NCBI GenBank assembly: GCA_016222825.1
Contig: JACRQF010000013.1
Coordinates: forward strand, 62,001-126,000
DNA length: 64,000 nucleotides
From: Verrucomicrobiota bacterium
GTDB taxonomy: Bacteria; Verrucomicrobiota; Verrucomicrobiia; CAIQCK01
Reading direction: 5' to 3'
This document shows positions 1 through 8,830 of the stretch, piece after piece. The notes under the pieces were generated by a model, which worked only from the letters and a program-made list of their open reading frames with translations, did no database searches and was not told where the DNA came from. A program made the translations under genes and the position numbers. Within the stretch, counting starts at the first letter, position 1. Every line of letters starts with the position of its first letter.

Positions 1-1016
<1,016 letters not shown>

Positions 1017-1052
1017 CAATAGAAGCTAGGCCCCTGCCGCGCTCCTGACAAG

Positions 1053-2435
1053 TTACGCCAGCCGGAGGCTCTTCTTCGAGAAAAGCCGGTCACACTGCCC
1101 GCGTGTCATCAGCCGGCGCTCCAACACCAGCTCGCGAACCGAACGGCCGGTGGCGAGCGATTCCTTGACCAGATCCGCCACGCGAGCGTAGCCGAGCAAC
1201 GGATTGAGCGCGGTGGCAACGGTGGGATTGATCTCGAAGTGATGGCGGCAGACGGCGGTGTTGGCGCGGATGCCGGAAACATATCGCTGACTGAAGACCG
1301 GCAGATAATTGATGAGCATCTGCATCGAGTCGAGCAGCGCGCCGGCCATCAGCGGCATCATGACATTGAGGCTGAGTTGTCCCGCCTGCACCGCCAGCGC
1401 GACGGCGGTGTCGTTGCCGACGACTTGGAAACAAATCATGTCGAGACACTCGGCCATCACGGGGTTGACTTTCGCCGGCATGATCGAGCTGCCGGGCTGC
1501 ACGGCGGGAAGCTGGATTTCGTTGAAGCCGGTCGTCGGGCCGCTGCCGAGCAACCGCAGGTCGTTGGCGATACGGATCAGTTCGAGCGCGAGCGAGCGCA
1601 CCGCGCCGGAGAGCCGGCCGACGGCATAGCGGCTGTTGACGGCTTCGATGGGGTCGCGCGCCGCGCGCAGCTTCAGGCCCGTCAGCGAAGCGAGCGTGCG
1701 AACGGCCTCGCGACGAAAACCCCGCGCCGACGCCACCCCGGTTCCAACGACCGTGCCGCCAAGCGGCAGTTCGCGCAGGTCGTCCAACGCTGCCTCGATG
1801 CCGTCCGCGGCGCGCGCGACGGCACTGGCATAGGCGGTGAACTCCTTGCCGAGTGTGATCGGCACTGCGTCCATGAGGTGTGTGCGGGCGCTCTTGACGA
1901 TGTGGCGGAACTGCCGTCCTTTCGCGGCCAGCGCGCGCGCCAGCCCGCGCGTGGCGACGAACAGCGGCGCGGCCAACGAGAGCGCAGCCACGTGCAGCGC
2001 GGTCGGGAAGGTGTCGTTGGTGGACTGGCCCATGTTGACGTGGTCGTTGGGATGGACTCGCTCATAATCGCCGCGGCGATGGCCGAGCAGTTCCAGCGCG
2101 CGGTTGGCCAGCACTTCGTTGACGTTCATGTTGAACGAAGTGCCCGCGCCGGCTTGGAACGCGTCCACGACAAAATGCCGGTCGTGTTGTCCCTCCAGAA
2201 GCTCCCCGCACGCCCGCTCGATGGCGCGCGCGCGCCTCGAATCCAGCGCGCCACACCGCCGGTTCGCAATGGCGGCGGCCCTCTTGATCTGCGCGAAGGC
2301 GCGAATCATCGCCGGGTGCAGGCACCGTCCGCTGACGGGGAAGTTCTCGACCGCGCGGAGAGTCTGGATGCCGTAAAGGGCGGTGGCGGGCACTCTCCTC
2401 TCGCCCAATGTGTCGCGTTCGATGCGGGTTTTCAT
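1053..2435 (-). CDS. aspA: aspartate ammonia-lyase
   Basis: Catalyses reversible deamination of L-aspartate to fumarate and ammonia in the cytoplasm. The 460-residue protein has the fumarase/aspartase signature GSSIMPAKVNP near residue 315. The early YGIQTLRAVENFPVSG stretch and TGFNEIQLPAVQPGSS favour aspartase over class II fumarase, which usually starts WGAQTQRS. MGQSTNDTFPTA supplies the substrate-site STND motif. I chose the ATG at 2435; an in-frame start seven codons upstream adds residues not usual in the family. It lies downstream of sucA in the same orientation, with a 36-nt gap. Aspartase and fumarase are close paralogues, so substrate is inferred from motifs. Confidence 0.88.
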   Translation of the reverse strand: MKTRIERDTLGERRVPATALYGIQTLRAVENFPVSGRCLHPAMIRAFAQIKRAAAIANRRCGALDSRRARAIERACGELLEGQHDRHFVVDAFQAGAGTSFNMNVNEVLANRALELLGHRRGDYERVHPNDHVNMGQSTNDTFPTALHVAALSLAAPLFVATRGLARALAAKGRQFRHIVKSARTHLMDAVPITLGKEFTAYASAVARAADGIEAALDDLRELPLGGTVVGTGVASARGFRREAVRTLASLTGLKLRAARDPIEAVNSRYAVGRLSGAVRSLALELIRIANDLRLLGSGPTTGFNEIQLPAVQPGSSIMPAKVNPVMAECLDMICFQVVGNDTAVALAVQAGQLSLNVMMPLMAGALLDSMQMLINYLPVFSQRYVSGIRANTAVCRHHFEINPTVATALNPLLGYARVADLVKESLATGRSVRELVLERRLMTRGQCDRLFSKKSLRLA

Positions 2436-2740
2436 GAGTCCTTGCCGATCCAGCAATGAACCCTACGCGCAGGCACGGCATCGTCAACACCGAGTTGCCG
2501 TAATGGGTCAGTCTCGTGGGGGAGCCGATGTGCTCAAATTTCGCAAGTGGGGTGAGCTTCCAAACAATACCCGAAACGGTTCACGCGGGCAAACTATCGA
2601 GCCAGCATCGGGAAAGCGGAGGCTCGACAGAGTCTCGCCCCACCAACACCAGCCCATCGCTGGGATTGCCGGCCCCCGGCGGCCGAGGCCGCCCCGGAGC
2701 CGTTTTCGGCCTAGAACCGCGTGTTTTGGCCAAAAAACCG
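2436..2740. other. gene-poor spacer
   Basis: No convincing gene, RNA or terminator is visible here. Open frames exist on both strands because the DNA is GC-rich, but they lack a plausible ribosome binding site and recognisable protein features. The stretch around 2610-2650 resembles short dispersed repeat DNA I associate with verrucomicrobial genomes, but only one copy lies in this window, so that cannot be tested here. Confidence 0.5.
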
Positions 2741-2971
2741 CACGGCCAGCCGCTGCCCGCGCACGGCCAGCCGCTGCCCGCGCACGGGAAATGGCTGGCC
2801 GTGCACGGGAAACCGCCGCCCGTGCGCGGGAAATGGCTGGTCGTGCACGGGAAACCGCTACCCGCGCGCGGAAAGTCGCTGGCCGTGCGCGGGCAGGCGC
2901 TATCCGTGCAGGGGAAACGGCTGGCCGCGCGAGGAAATTCGCCGGCCGCGCGGGGAAACGGCCCGCCCGCC
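2741..2971. repeat. 21-bp tandem repeat, about 11 degenerate copies
   Basis: Eleven consecutive 21-bp units start at 2741, 2762, 2783, 2804, 2825, 2846, 2867, 2888, 2909, 2930 and 2951. The first two are identical (CACGGCCAGCCGCTGCCCGCG). Later ones drift towards CRCGGGAAAYSGCTGSCCGYG. The unit length is a multiple of three and lacks stop codons, so several frames stay open and would give heptapeptide repeats such as HGKPLPA. I read this as a minisatellite rather than a gene, because no start, binding site or flanking domain supports translation. Confidence 0.85.
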
Positions 2972-3184
2972 TGCCTTTTCGCCTTGTCCGCGCGGGCCGT
3001 TGGCCTACACTGCGCGGCATGACGCCCGCCCGAGTCGCCCCCGACACCGGCCCCTTCAACGCCCCGCCGACGCCGAGCGAGATGCAAGCCGAAGCTGCGG
3101 ATGTCGAGAGTCTGAGAGCCAAGGTGGCGAGGTGAGGAGGGAATGAGATGAAGCCAGATGGAATTCGATGACCAGGGTGAAAAG

Positions 3185-3709
3185 ATGAACCTAAGACGAG
3201 GAAATCTCCGCACAATCGTTCTGGTTCTCGTTGTCGTCGTAGTTGTAGCAATCCTTACAGTTTTGCACCTGACGAGGCTCCCCACTCCGTATCGAGATCC
3301 AAAATCAGGTGTTGTTTGGAACTTTCCTTCGGCGCAATCTAGCCTGAAGGACAGGTTCATTCGGTGGTTCATCCCATCTTGGAATAGGGATGTCGGTCAT
3401 CGTTCAATTCACGATGTTAATAGACTGATCACGGCACTGGATATCTACTGGGAGAAGTTTGGCGAATACCCGACGGGCAACAACAAGATGATTGTGAAGA
3501 AGCTCGAAGGTGACAACCCCAGCAAAGAAGTCATCATCGTTTTTCATGAACATTGTATTTCACAGAACCGTGAATTGAACGACATGTGGGGAACGCCTTA
3601 TTTGATTCGGATCGTCCCGCGGAAAGAAATGGAAATTAGATCGGCGGGTCGGGACAAAAATTTTGGCACCGAAGACGACGATTTCATAATTGCTCCACTC
3701 AACAGATAG
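3185..3709 (+). CDS. membrane-anchored GspG-like (pseudopilin C-terminal-type) protein
   Basis: A 174-residue protein of unknown role. It has a short basic N-terminus, one strongly hydrophobic segment (about residues 10-30) and an exported domain. The last 45 residues, with DMWGTPYL followed by EIRSAGRDKNFGTEDDDF, match the calcium-binding tail of type II secretion major pseudopilins (GspG). It lacks the prepilin leader with glycine before a FTLIE-like helix, so it is probably not a processed pilin. The ATG at 3185 is preceded by AGGGTGA (3174-3180); an ATG at 3158 has no such site. Lower GC and more varied codons than its neighbours make it stand out and could mean recent acquisition. No secretion genes lie nearby. 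Confidence 0.75.
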   Translation: MNLRRGNLRTIVLVLVVVVVVAILTVLHLTRLPTPYRDPKSGVVWNFPSAQSSLKDRFIRWFIPSWNRDVGHRSIHDVNRLITALDIYWEKFGEYPTGNNKMIVKKLEGDNPSKEVIIVFHEHCISQNRELNDMWGTPYLIRIVPRKEMEIRSAGRDKNFGTEDDDFIIAPLNR

Positions 3710-3791
3710 ACCCCAAGCGAGATGCTGCCGCCGCGCCGACACGGCGTCATCATCAATTCTCGCCGCGTGAGGTCACGCGTCCTACATCGCC

Positions 3792-5525
3792 CTACTTCTT
3801 AACCATCGCGATGATTTCCTTCACCGCCTCGGCGGGTGGCAGGAGCTTCATCTCGCCGGTGGCGCGCAGCTTCACCTCGACGCCGCCTTTGGCCAGGCTC
3901 TTCTCGCCGATGGTGACGCGGATGGGGAAGCCGATGAGGTCGGCATCCTTGAACTTGAAGCCGGGGCGCTCGTCGCGGTCGTCGAGGATGACCTCCACGC
4001 CTTCGCGCTCGAGGGCGTCGTGGATCTCCTGCGCGATCTTCGCGGAAGCTTCCTTGGCCGGGTCGAGCAGGCTGATGCAGACGTGGAACGGCGCGACGGC
4101 CATGGGCCAGACGATGCCGTCCTTGTCGTTGAAGCACTCGATGACCGCCGCGAGGGTGCGGGTGACGCCGATGCCGTAGCAGCCCATGACGCACGGGTGG
4201 CTCTGGCCTTTCTCGTCGAGGTAGTTCGCGCCGAGCTTCTCGGAGTATTTGGTGCCGAGAATGAAGATGTGGCCCAGTTCGATGGCGCGCTGGATGCGCA
4301 ACGCCGCGCCGCACTCCGGGCAAGGCTCGCCGGCGGCGACGGAGCGGAGGTCGGCCCACTTGGTGACCTTGATGTCGCGCTCGACGCAGACGCCCCGGAG
4401 GTGGAAGCCGTCTTCGTTCGCGCCCGTGACCATGTTGAACCGGCCGCGCAACGCCTCGTCGGCGTAGATGGGCACGCCGCTCTTGCCGACCGCGCCGAGG
4501 GAGCCGGGACGCGCGCCCATGAGCGGCACGATCTCGTCCTCGCGCGCGGCGCGGAACTCGATGGCGCCGGTGGCGGCGGCGAGCTTGACCTCGTTGAGCG
4601 GATGGTCGCCGCGCATGAGCACGATGACCGGCTTGCTGTCGGCGATGAAGATGAGCGTCTTGACCTGCCGGTCGGCGGCGACGAGGAACGGCGGCTTGGT
4701 GAGGTCCTCGATGGTCTTCACGCCGGGCGTCGGGAACTTCTCGACGTTGGCGGGCGCTTCGCCGTCCTCCATCCGCGCGAGCTTGGACTGCGCCTTCTCG
4801 ACGTTGGCGACGTAGCTGCACTTTTCGCAGAAGGCGATTTCGTTCTCGCCGCACTCGGCTGTGACCATGAACTCCTGCGAATACTTGCCGCCCATGACGC
4901 CGCTGTCGGCCCAGACGCACTTGAGTTGCTGCGTGCCGAAGCCGCAACGCTCGAAGACGCGCTGGTAGGCCGCGCGCATCGCCTCGTAGCTTTTCACCGC
5001 GCCGTCCTCGGTAGCGTCGAAGGAGTAGCCGTCCTTCATGACGAACTCCTTGGCGCGCATCAGTCCGAAGCGCGGACGGATCTCGTTCCGGAACTTGGTC
5101 TGGATCTGGTAGAAGTTCTTCGGGAGCTGGCGGTAGCTGTGGATTTCATCCGCCGCGAGCGACGTGATGACTTCCTCGTGCGTCGGACCGAGGACGAGTT
5201 CGCCACCGGGCGCGACCTTGCTGCCGTCGGCGGGGCCGGCGGAGAACATGACGCGTTGCGCGGCGTCCCAACGAGGGCCGCGCTGCCAGAGTTCCTTCGG
5301 CTGGAGCGCCGGCATCCGCACCTCGATGGCGCCGGCGCGGTTCATCTCCTCGCGGACGATGCGCTCGACCTTCTCGTAAGCGCGCAGGCCGAGCGGCAGG
5401 AAAGTGTAAACGCCGCCGGCGAGTTTGCGCATGAGGCCGGCGCGGAGCATGAGTTTATGGCTGGGGATCTCCGCCTCGGCGGGCGATTCCTTCAGCGTCG
5501 GGATATGTGTTTGGTTCCACTTCAT
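3792..5525 (-). CDS. proS: prolyl-tRNA synthetase (bacterial type)
   Basis: Charges tRNA-Pro with proline in the cytoplasm. The 577-residue length and layout fit bacterial-type ProS: class II core with motif 2 around QIQTKFRNEIRPRFGLMRA, GPTHEEVIT just before it, a YbaK-like editing insertion in the middle, motif 3 in GCYGIGVTRTLAAVIE, and a C-terminal anticodon-binding domain. A CEKCSYVANVE segment precedes the editing domain. The start gives MKWNQTHIPTLKESPAEAE, typical of the family. The 141-nt gap on its 5' side contains heptamer repeats (5528-5566). Confidence 0.96.
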   Translation of the reverse strand: MKWNQTHIPTLKESPAEAEIPSHKLMLRAGLMRKLAGGVYTFLPLGLRAYEKVERIVREEMNRAGAIEVRMPALQPKELWQRGPRWDAAQRVMFSAGPADGSKVAPGGELVLGPTHEEVITSLAADEIHSYRQLPKNFYQIQTKFRNEIRPRFGLMRAKEFVMKDGYSFDATEDGAVKSYEAMRAAYQRVFERCGFGTQQLKCVWADSGVMGGKYSQEFMVTAECGENEIAFCEKCSYVANVEKAQSKLARMEDGEAPANVEKFPTPGVKTIEDLTKPPFLVAADRQVKTLIFIADSKPVIVLMRGDHPLNEVKLAAATGAIEFRAAREDEIVPLMGARPGSLGAVGKSGVPIYADEALRGRFNMVTGANEDGFHLRGVCVERDIKVTKWADLRSVAAGEPCPECGAALRIQRAIELGHIFILGTKYSEKLGANYLDEKGQSHPCVMGCYGIGVTRTLAAVIECFNDKDGIVWPMAVAPFHVCISLLDPAKEASAKIAQEIHDALEREGVEVILDDRDERPGFKFKDADLIGFPIRVTIGEKSLAKGGVEVKLRATGEMKLLPPAEAVKEIIAMVKK

Positions 5526-5527
5526 GT

Positions 5528-5566
5528 GCGTAATTCGTAATCCGTAATGCGTAACTCGTGATTCGT
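5528..5566. repeat. heptamer repeat tract, CGTAATN type
   Basis: Immediately 5' of proS, about five tandem 7-bp units read CGTAATT, CGTAATC, CGTAATG, CGTAACT and CGTGATT. The same unit recurs at 13858-13936 and 25655-25735 and, in variant form, inside rimO. No protein or RNA function is evident. Confidence 0.7.
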
Positions 5567-5666
5567 TCTTAATTTGAAGCCGCTTACACTACTGGCAGGG
5601 ACGGGCGGCTCAAGGAAAAACACGGCACTGGAAACATTTCGGCCCGGCGGATGTTTCGCGGCTGGC

Positions 5667-6737
5667 TCAGTCTTTTCGCAGGTTGGCGATCAGCGCGTCG
5701 GTGACCTCGCGGGTGTTGGCCCGGCCGCCAAGGTCGGGAGTCTTGGTGCCGGCCTCCAGCGTGTCCTCGATGGCGCTGACCAGCCGCGCCGCGAGCGCCG
5801 GCTCGCCGAACCAGTCGAGCATCATCGCCGCTGTCCAGACTTGGCCGATGGGGTTGGCGATGCCGCGGCCAGCGATGTCCGGCGCGCTGCCGTGGACCGG
5901 CTCGAACATGGAAGGGTGTTTTCGTTCCGGGTTGAGGTTAGCGGCGGGCGCCATGCCGATGCTGCCCATGATGGCGCCGCCGAGGTCGGTAAGGATGTCG
6001 CCGAAGAGATTGGAGGCGACAACAACGTCGAGTTCTTCCGGTTTCAGGACGAAGTAAGCCGCCGCCGCGTCCACGTGCATCAATCGCCATTGCACGTCGC
6101 CGTAGCTCGCGGCAACCTCCGTCGTGATCTGGTCCCAAAACGGCATTGAGTGGATGATGCCGTTGGATTTCGTGATCGAGACGAGGCGCTTGCGGTGTGA
6201 CTTGCGGGCGAGATCGAAGGCGTGGCGCAGCACGCGCTCGCAGCCATGCCGGGAGAAATACGCCTGTTGGACGGCGGCTTCGTGGGGCGTCCCCTCATAG
6301 ACGCGTCCGCCGACGGTCGTGTATTCGCCCTCGTTGTTCTCGCGCACGACGACGAAGTCGAAACAGTGCGGAGTCTTGTCGCGCAGCGGCGACGCGATGC
6401 CGCGGAGGAGTTTCACGGGGCGGAGGTTGACGTATTGCTCGAACCCTCGCCGGATGTCCATCATGAAGCCCCAGAGCGAGACATGGTCCGGCACGAGGTT
6501 GGGCAGGCCCACCGCGCCGAGGAAGATGGCGTCGAAGCCGGCGAGTGTCTTCTGCCAGTCATCGGGCCGCATCTTGCCTTGACCTACGTAATACTCGCAC
6601 GACCACGGGAACTCCGTCTTCGTGAACTTCAGCCCGCCGTGCAACTCTGCCGCCGCGTCGAGCACGCGCAAACCTGCCGGCACGACTTCCTTGCCGATGC
6701 CGTCGCCGGGAATGACTGCGAGGGAGATTGTTCTCAT
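5667..6737 (-). CDS. tartrate/D-malate dehydrogenase-like, isocitrate/isopropylmalate dehydrogenase family
   Basis: A 356-residue beta-decarboxylating dehydrogenase of the isocitrate/isopropylmalate dehydrogenase family, NAD(P)- and divalent-metal-dependent and cytoplasmic. It carries VIPGDGIGKEVVPAG at the N-terminus, ENNEGEYTTVGGR in the middle and the family signature NLFGDILTDLGGAIMGS. FPWSCEYYVGQGKMRPDD is the segment I associate with tartrate dehydrogenase/decarboxylase (TtuC) and D-malate dehydrogenase (DmlA), not with LeuB or Icd. It starts 12 nt after the stop of manA on the same strand, so the two are probably co-transcribed. Exact substrate cannot be set from sequence. Confidence 0.82.
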   Translation of the reverse strand: MRTISLAVIPGDGIGKEVVPAGLRVLDAAAELHGGLKFTKTEFPWSCEYYVGQGKMRPDDWQKTLAGFDAIFLGAVGLPNLVPDHVSLWGFMMDIRRGFEQYVNLRPVKLLRGIASPLRDKTPHCFDFVVVRENNEGEYTTVGGRVYEGTPHEAAVQQAYFSRHGCERVLRHAFDLARKSHRKRLVSITKSNGIIHSMPFWDQITTEVAASYGDVQWRLMHVDAAAAYFVLKPEELDVVVASNLFGDILTDLGGAIMGSIGMAPAANLNPERKHPSMFEPVHGSAPDIAGRGIANPIGQVWTAAMMLDWFGEPALAARLVSAIEDTLEAGTKTPDLGGRANTREVTDALIANLRKD

Positions 6738-6749
6738 GCGGAGATTGGC

Positions 6750-7664
6750 TTAGACGAACACATCCAGCACCGTTGCCTTGCCGCGCGGGCGGAGGGTGAA
6801 CTTCTCCAGCGAGGCCGGCACCAGCGCGAACTGTCCCGCCGCCAGCGGCACGTCGCCGATGTTCACGTGGCCCTCAACGGCGGCGATGATGTGGAAGCCG
6901 TCGTTGCACTGGAGTGAGCGCGGCGCGTCGAGCCTCAGACGCGCGCAGACGAACTGCTCGCAAGCCACGAGCACTTCCTCGCGAGTGTCGGCCACCGCCG
7001 GCTCGAAGTCGTTGAAGTCAATGCACTGGAGCGACTGCTCCACGTGGATTTCGCGCGGTCGGCCCCAATCATAGACGCGATAGGTCGTGTCGGAGTTCTG
7101 CTGGATTTCGAAGATGACCAGTCCCGCGCCGATGGCGTGCAGCCGGCCCGACGGCACGAAGAGCGCGTCGCCGGCACGCGGTGTGAGCTTGTGGACGAGC
7201 GGCTCCAATTCGTTGCGAGCGAGCGCGGCTTTGAACTGCTGCCTTGTCACGCCACGCTTGAGGCCGGCGTAGATCGTCGCGCCGGGGTCGGCCTGCGCTA
7301 CAAACCACATCTCCGTCTTCGCTTCGCCGCCGAGCTTTGGCGCGACCTCGGCGGGAGGATGCACTTGGAGCGACAGCCGATCACGGGCGTCGAGAATCTT
7401 GATGAGCAGCGGGAAGCGTCCGTTCGCCATCGGCAGCACTTCGCCGAGCAGCGATTCCGCGTCCTCCTCCATGACCGAGCGCAGCGTGCGGCCGGCGAGC
7501 GGGCCGTTGGCGACGACGCTGAGGTTGTCGCCCTGGTCGGAGATTTCCCACGATTCGCCGATGGCCTTGCCGGACGGCAGCGGCTTGTGGTAAAGCCGCT
7601 CCATCTCGCGTCCGCCCCAGACGCGCTCCTTGAAAATCGGTTGGAAAACCAGCGGATAAAGCAT
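6750..7664 (-). CDS. manA: mannose-6-phosphate isomerase, class I
   Basis: Interconverts mannose 6-phosphate and fructose 6-phosphate; zinc-dependent cupin enzyme, cytoplasmic. The 304-residue length fits the short bacillar-type class I enzymes. Visible elements are the N-terminal KERVWGGREMERLY, GESWEISDQGDNLS, the zinc-site region LQVHPPAE followed by KTEMWFV, and LHAIGAGLVIFEIQQNSD with the family arginine in YDWGR. The start is the ATG at 7664; an upstream in-frame start adds 15 residues before the conserved MLYPLVFQP. It is the first gene of a probable manA-dehydrogenase pair. Confidence 0.9.
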   Translation of the reverse strand: MLYPLVFQPIFKERVWGGREMERLYHKPLPSGKAIGESWEISDQGDNLSVVANGPLAGRTLRSVMEEDAESLLGEVLPMANGRFPLLIKILDARDRLSLQVHPPAEVAPKLGGEAKTEMWFVAQADPGATIYAGLKRGVTRQQFKAALARNELEPLVHKLTPRAGDALFVPSGRLHAIGAGLVIFEIQQNSDTTYRVYDWGRPREIHVEQSLQCIDFNDFEPAVADTREEVLVACEQFVCARLRLDAPRSLQCNDGFHIIAAVEGHVNIGDVPLAAGQFALVPASLEKFTLRPRGKATVLDVFV

Positions 7665-7747
7665 GGCGCGACTGAACCCTTTTTCGCCGGCGGAGTCAAG
7701 CCGGCGCATCCAAGCCGTGCGTGATTCCGTCTCCTCCTGTTGGAGGC

Positions 7748-7787
7748 ATCAGGAATCCCCTGATGCTAGAATCAGGAATCTCCTGAT
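7748..7787. promoter_or_regulatory. pair of 17-bp dyads, candidate regulator binding sites
   Basis: Two near-identical palindromes, ATCAGG-AATCC-CCTGAT (7748-7764) and ATCAGG-AATCT-CCTGAT (7771-7787), are spaced 23 bp start to start, about two helical turns. The second abuts a promoter-like -35 hexamer at 7789. Their position suggests an activator of the rightward promoter, but regulation of leftward manA (start 7664) is also possible. The regulator is unknown. Confidence 0.6.
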
Positions 7788-7788
7788 A

Positions 7789-7817
7789 TTGTGCGTTTTC
7801 GGCTTCAATGTTAATAT
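7789..7817 (+). promoter_or_regulatory. candidate sigma-70-type promoter for the FHA operon
   Basis: TTGTGC (7789-7794), a 17-bp spacer and TAATAT (7812-7817) match a housekeeping promoter. Predicted transcription would start near 7824, leaving about 190 nt of leader before the first gene at 8015. The leader contains a short run of 7-bp-spaced motifs (about 7932-7976) related to the heptamer repeats elsewhere. Confidence 0.55.
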
Positions 7818-8014
7818 CCGCGCCACTTAAGCAGCGCCAGCGGAGGTAGCTTTCTATGGAGGCCGCGAAAAACATCTTGGGAAATCGCACGGCGGTGGGA
7901 ACCGGTGCCGTGCGGAAGGCGTTTGCCGTCATATTCCCACTCCGTCTTTGTATTCCGCACTCCGTATTCTGTTGGTTGGAAACCTTGCCGCCCACCGTCA
8001 GTGGAGGAATCATC

Positions 8015-8581
8015 ATGAGAAGATTGCTGGTATTTATGCTCGTTGCAGGGATGGGAGTGTCCGCGGGCGCGCAGTCGCCCGTGCAGGTCGCGGTTCAACG
8101 GCTGGCCAAGAAGAAGTTCGTTCAAGGCGACGTAAGGACGGTGGGGAATACCACATGGTATTCCTCCAACCAGGCCGATGCGTCGCTGACCTTGCGCATC
8201 ACGGTGCGCAACATCAGCATCTCGCCGATTGACGGCGCGGTGGTGCGGTGGGGCGTGGCCAAGACGCGGCTGGCCGGCAACTCCCGCGCCGGAGACATGG
8301 CTTACGGCCGCGAGGAGAAATGCTCGCTGAAACCGCTGGGCACACAGATCATCGAAACCGAAACAGTGGAAGCCGCCCGGAGGGAATCCCAACTCTCGCA
8401 GCAAGCGTTTGGCGAGAAAATCCGAGGCCACGGCGTCCAGGTGCTCATTGGAGGCCGGGTGGTGTGGGAGGAGTTTGTGCCGGCGACGGTCAGGAAGTCC
8501 TTCGAGAACCTAAGACCGGTTGGAGAGCAAGAGCCAGCCGAGAACCCGGTCAGAACGGGGAAGACGAGCAAGAAGCAATGA
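8015..8581 (+). CDS. exported protein of unknown function
   Basis: I do not recognise this 188-residue protein. It begins with a clear signal peptide, basic MRR then LLVFMLVAGMGVSAGA, with cleavage likely before QSPVQVA. The mature part looks beta-rich (SLTLRITVRNISISPIDGAVVRWGV) and ends in a Lys/Pro-rich tail. It may be a periplasmic or surface beta-sandwich domain. The ATG at 8015 is preceded by GGAGGA at 8003-8008; earlier in-frame starts lack a binding site and would hide the signal peptide. Its stop overlaps the next start by 4 nt, so it heads a three-gene operon ending in the FHA protein. Confidence 0.72.
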   Translation: MRRLLVFMLVAGMGVSAGAQSPVQVAVQRLAKKKFVQGDVRTVGNTTWYSSNQADASLTLRITVRNISISPIDGAVVRWGVAKTRLAGNSRAGDMAYGREEKCSLKPLGTQIIETETVEAARRESQLSQQAFGEKIRGHGVQVLIGGRVVWEEFVPATVRKSFENLRPVGEQEPAENPVRTGKTSKKQ

Positions 8582-8829
8582 GCGCCGGTAATCAATCTCC
8601 GAGGGGCGGCAAGAAGCCACCAGGCCGGCGCGGCGGGCGGCCCTCTGCCCAAGAACGGGAATTGCCGGATGAAGACATTTGCCGCGTGAGGCACATCCTG
8701 CTTGATGTGGACGAGTGTTTGACGGACAGGTTCATGGTGTGCCGCCACGCGATGTCGTTTGGCAACGGTTGTTATTGCACGCACCCAGACCGAAGCCAAT
8801 TCACGCAGGTTACGGAAACATGGAGGTAG
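8578..8829 (+). CDS. small cysteine-containing protein of unknown function
   Basis: An 83-residue frame starts at the ATG overlapping the previous stop (ATGA, 8578-8581) and ends one base before the FHA gene start. Translational coupling on both sides argues that it is real. The N-terminal 30 residues are basic and Gly/Pro/Arg-rich. The rest has five cysteines (DICRV, DECLTD, MVCRHAM, NGCYC), which could bind metal or form disulfides. No signal peptide or membrane segment is visible. Function is unknown. Confidence 0.6.
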   Translation: MSAGNQSPRGGKKPPGRRGGRPSAQERELPDEDICRVRHILLDVDECLTDRFMVCRHAMSFGNGCYCTHPDRSQFTQVTETWR

Positions 8830-8830
8830 A

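Noticed and set aside
2741..2971. CRISPR array
   Set aside because: The units are directly adjacent without spacers, and no cas genes are present.
2508..3251. Arg/Ala-rich protein encoded across the 21-bp repeat
   Set aside because: Several frames on both strands are equally open because of the 21-bp period. No ribosome binding site or non-repeat domain supports any of them.
8759..8830. Upstream extension of the FHA protein
   Set aside because: The 24 extra residues overlap the small Cys gene, have no binding site and precede the conserved GKLYFLKGPL start of the FHA domain.
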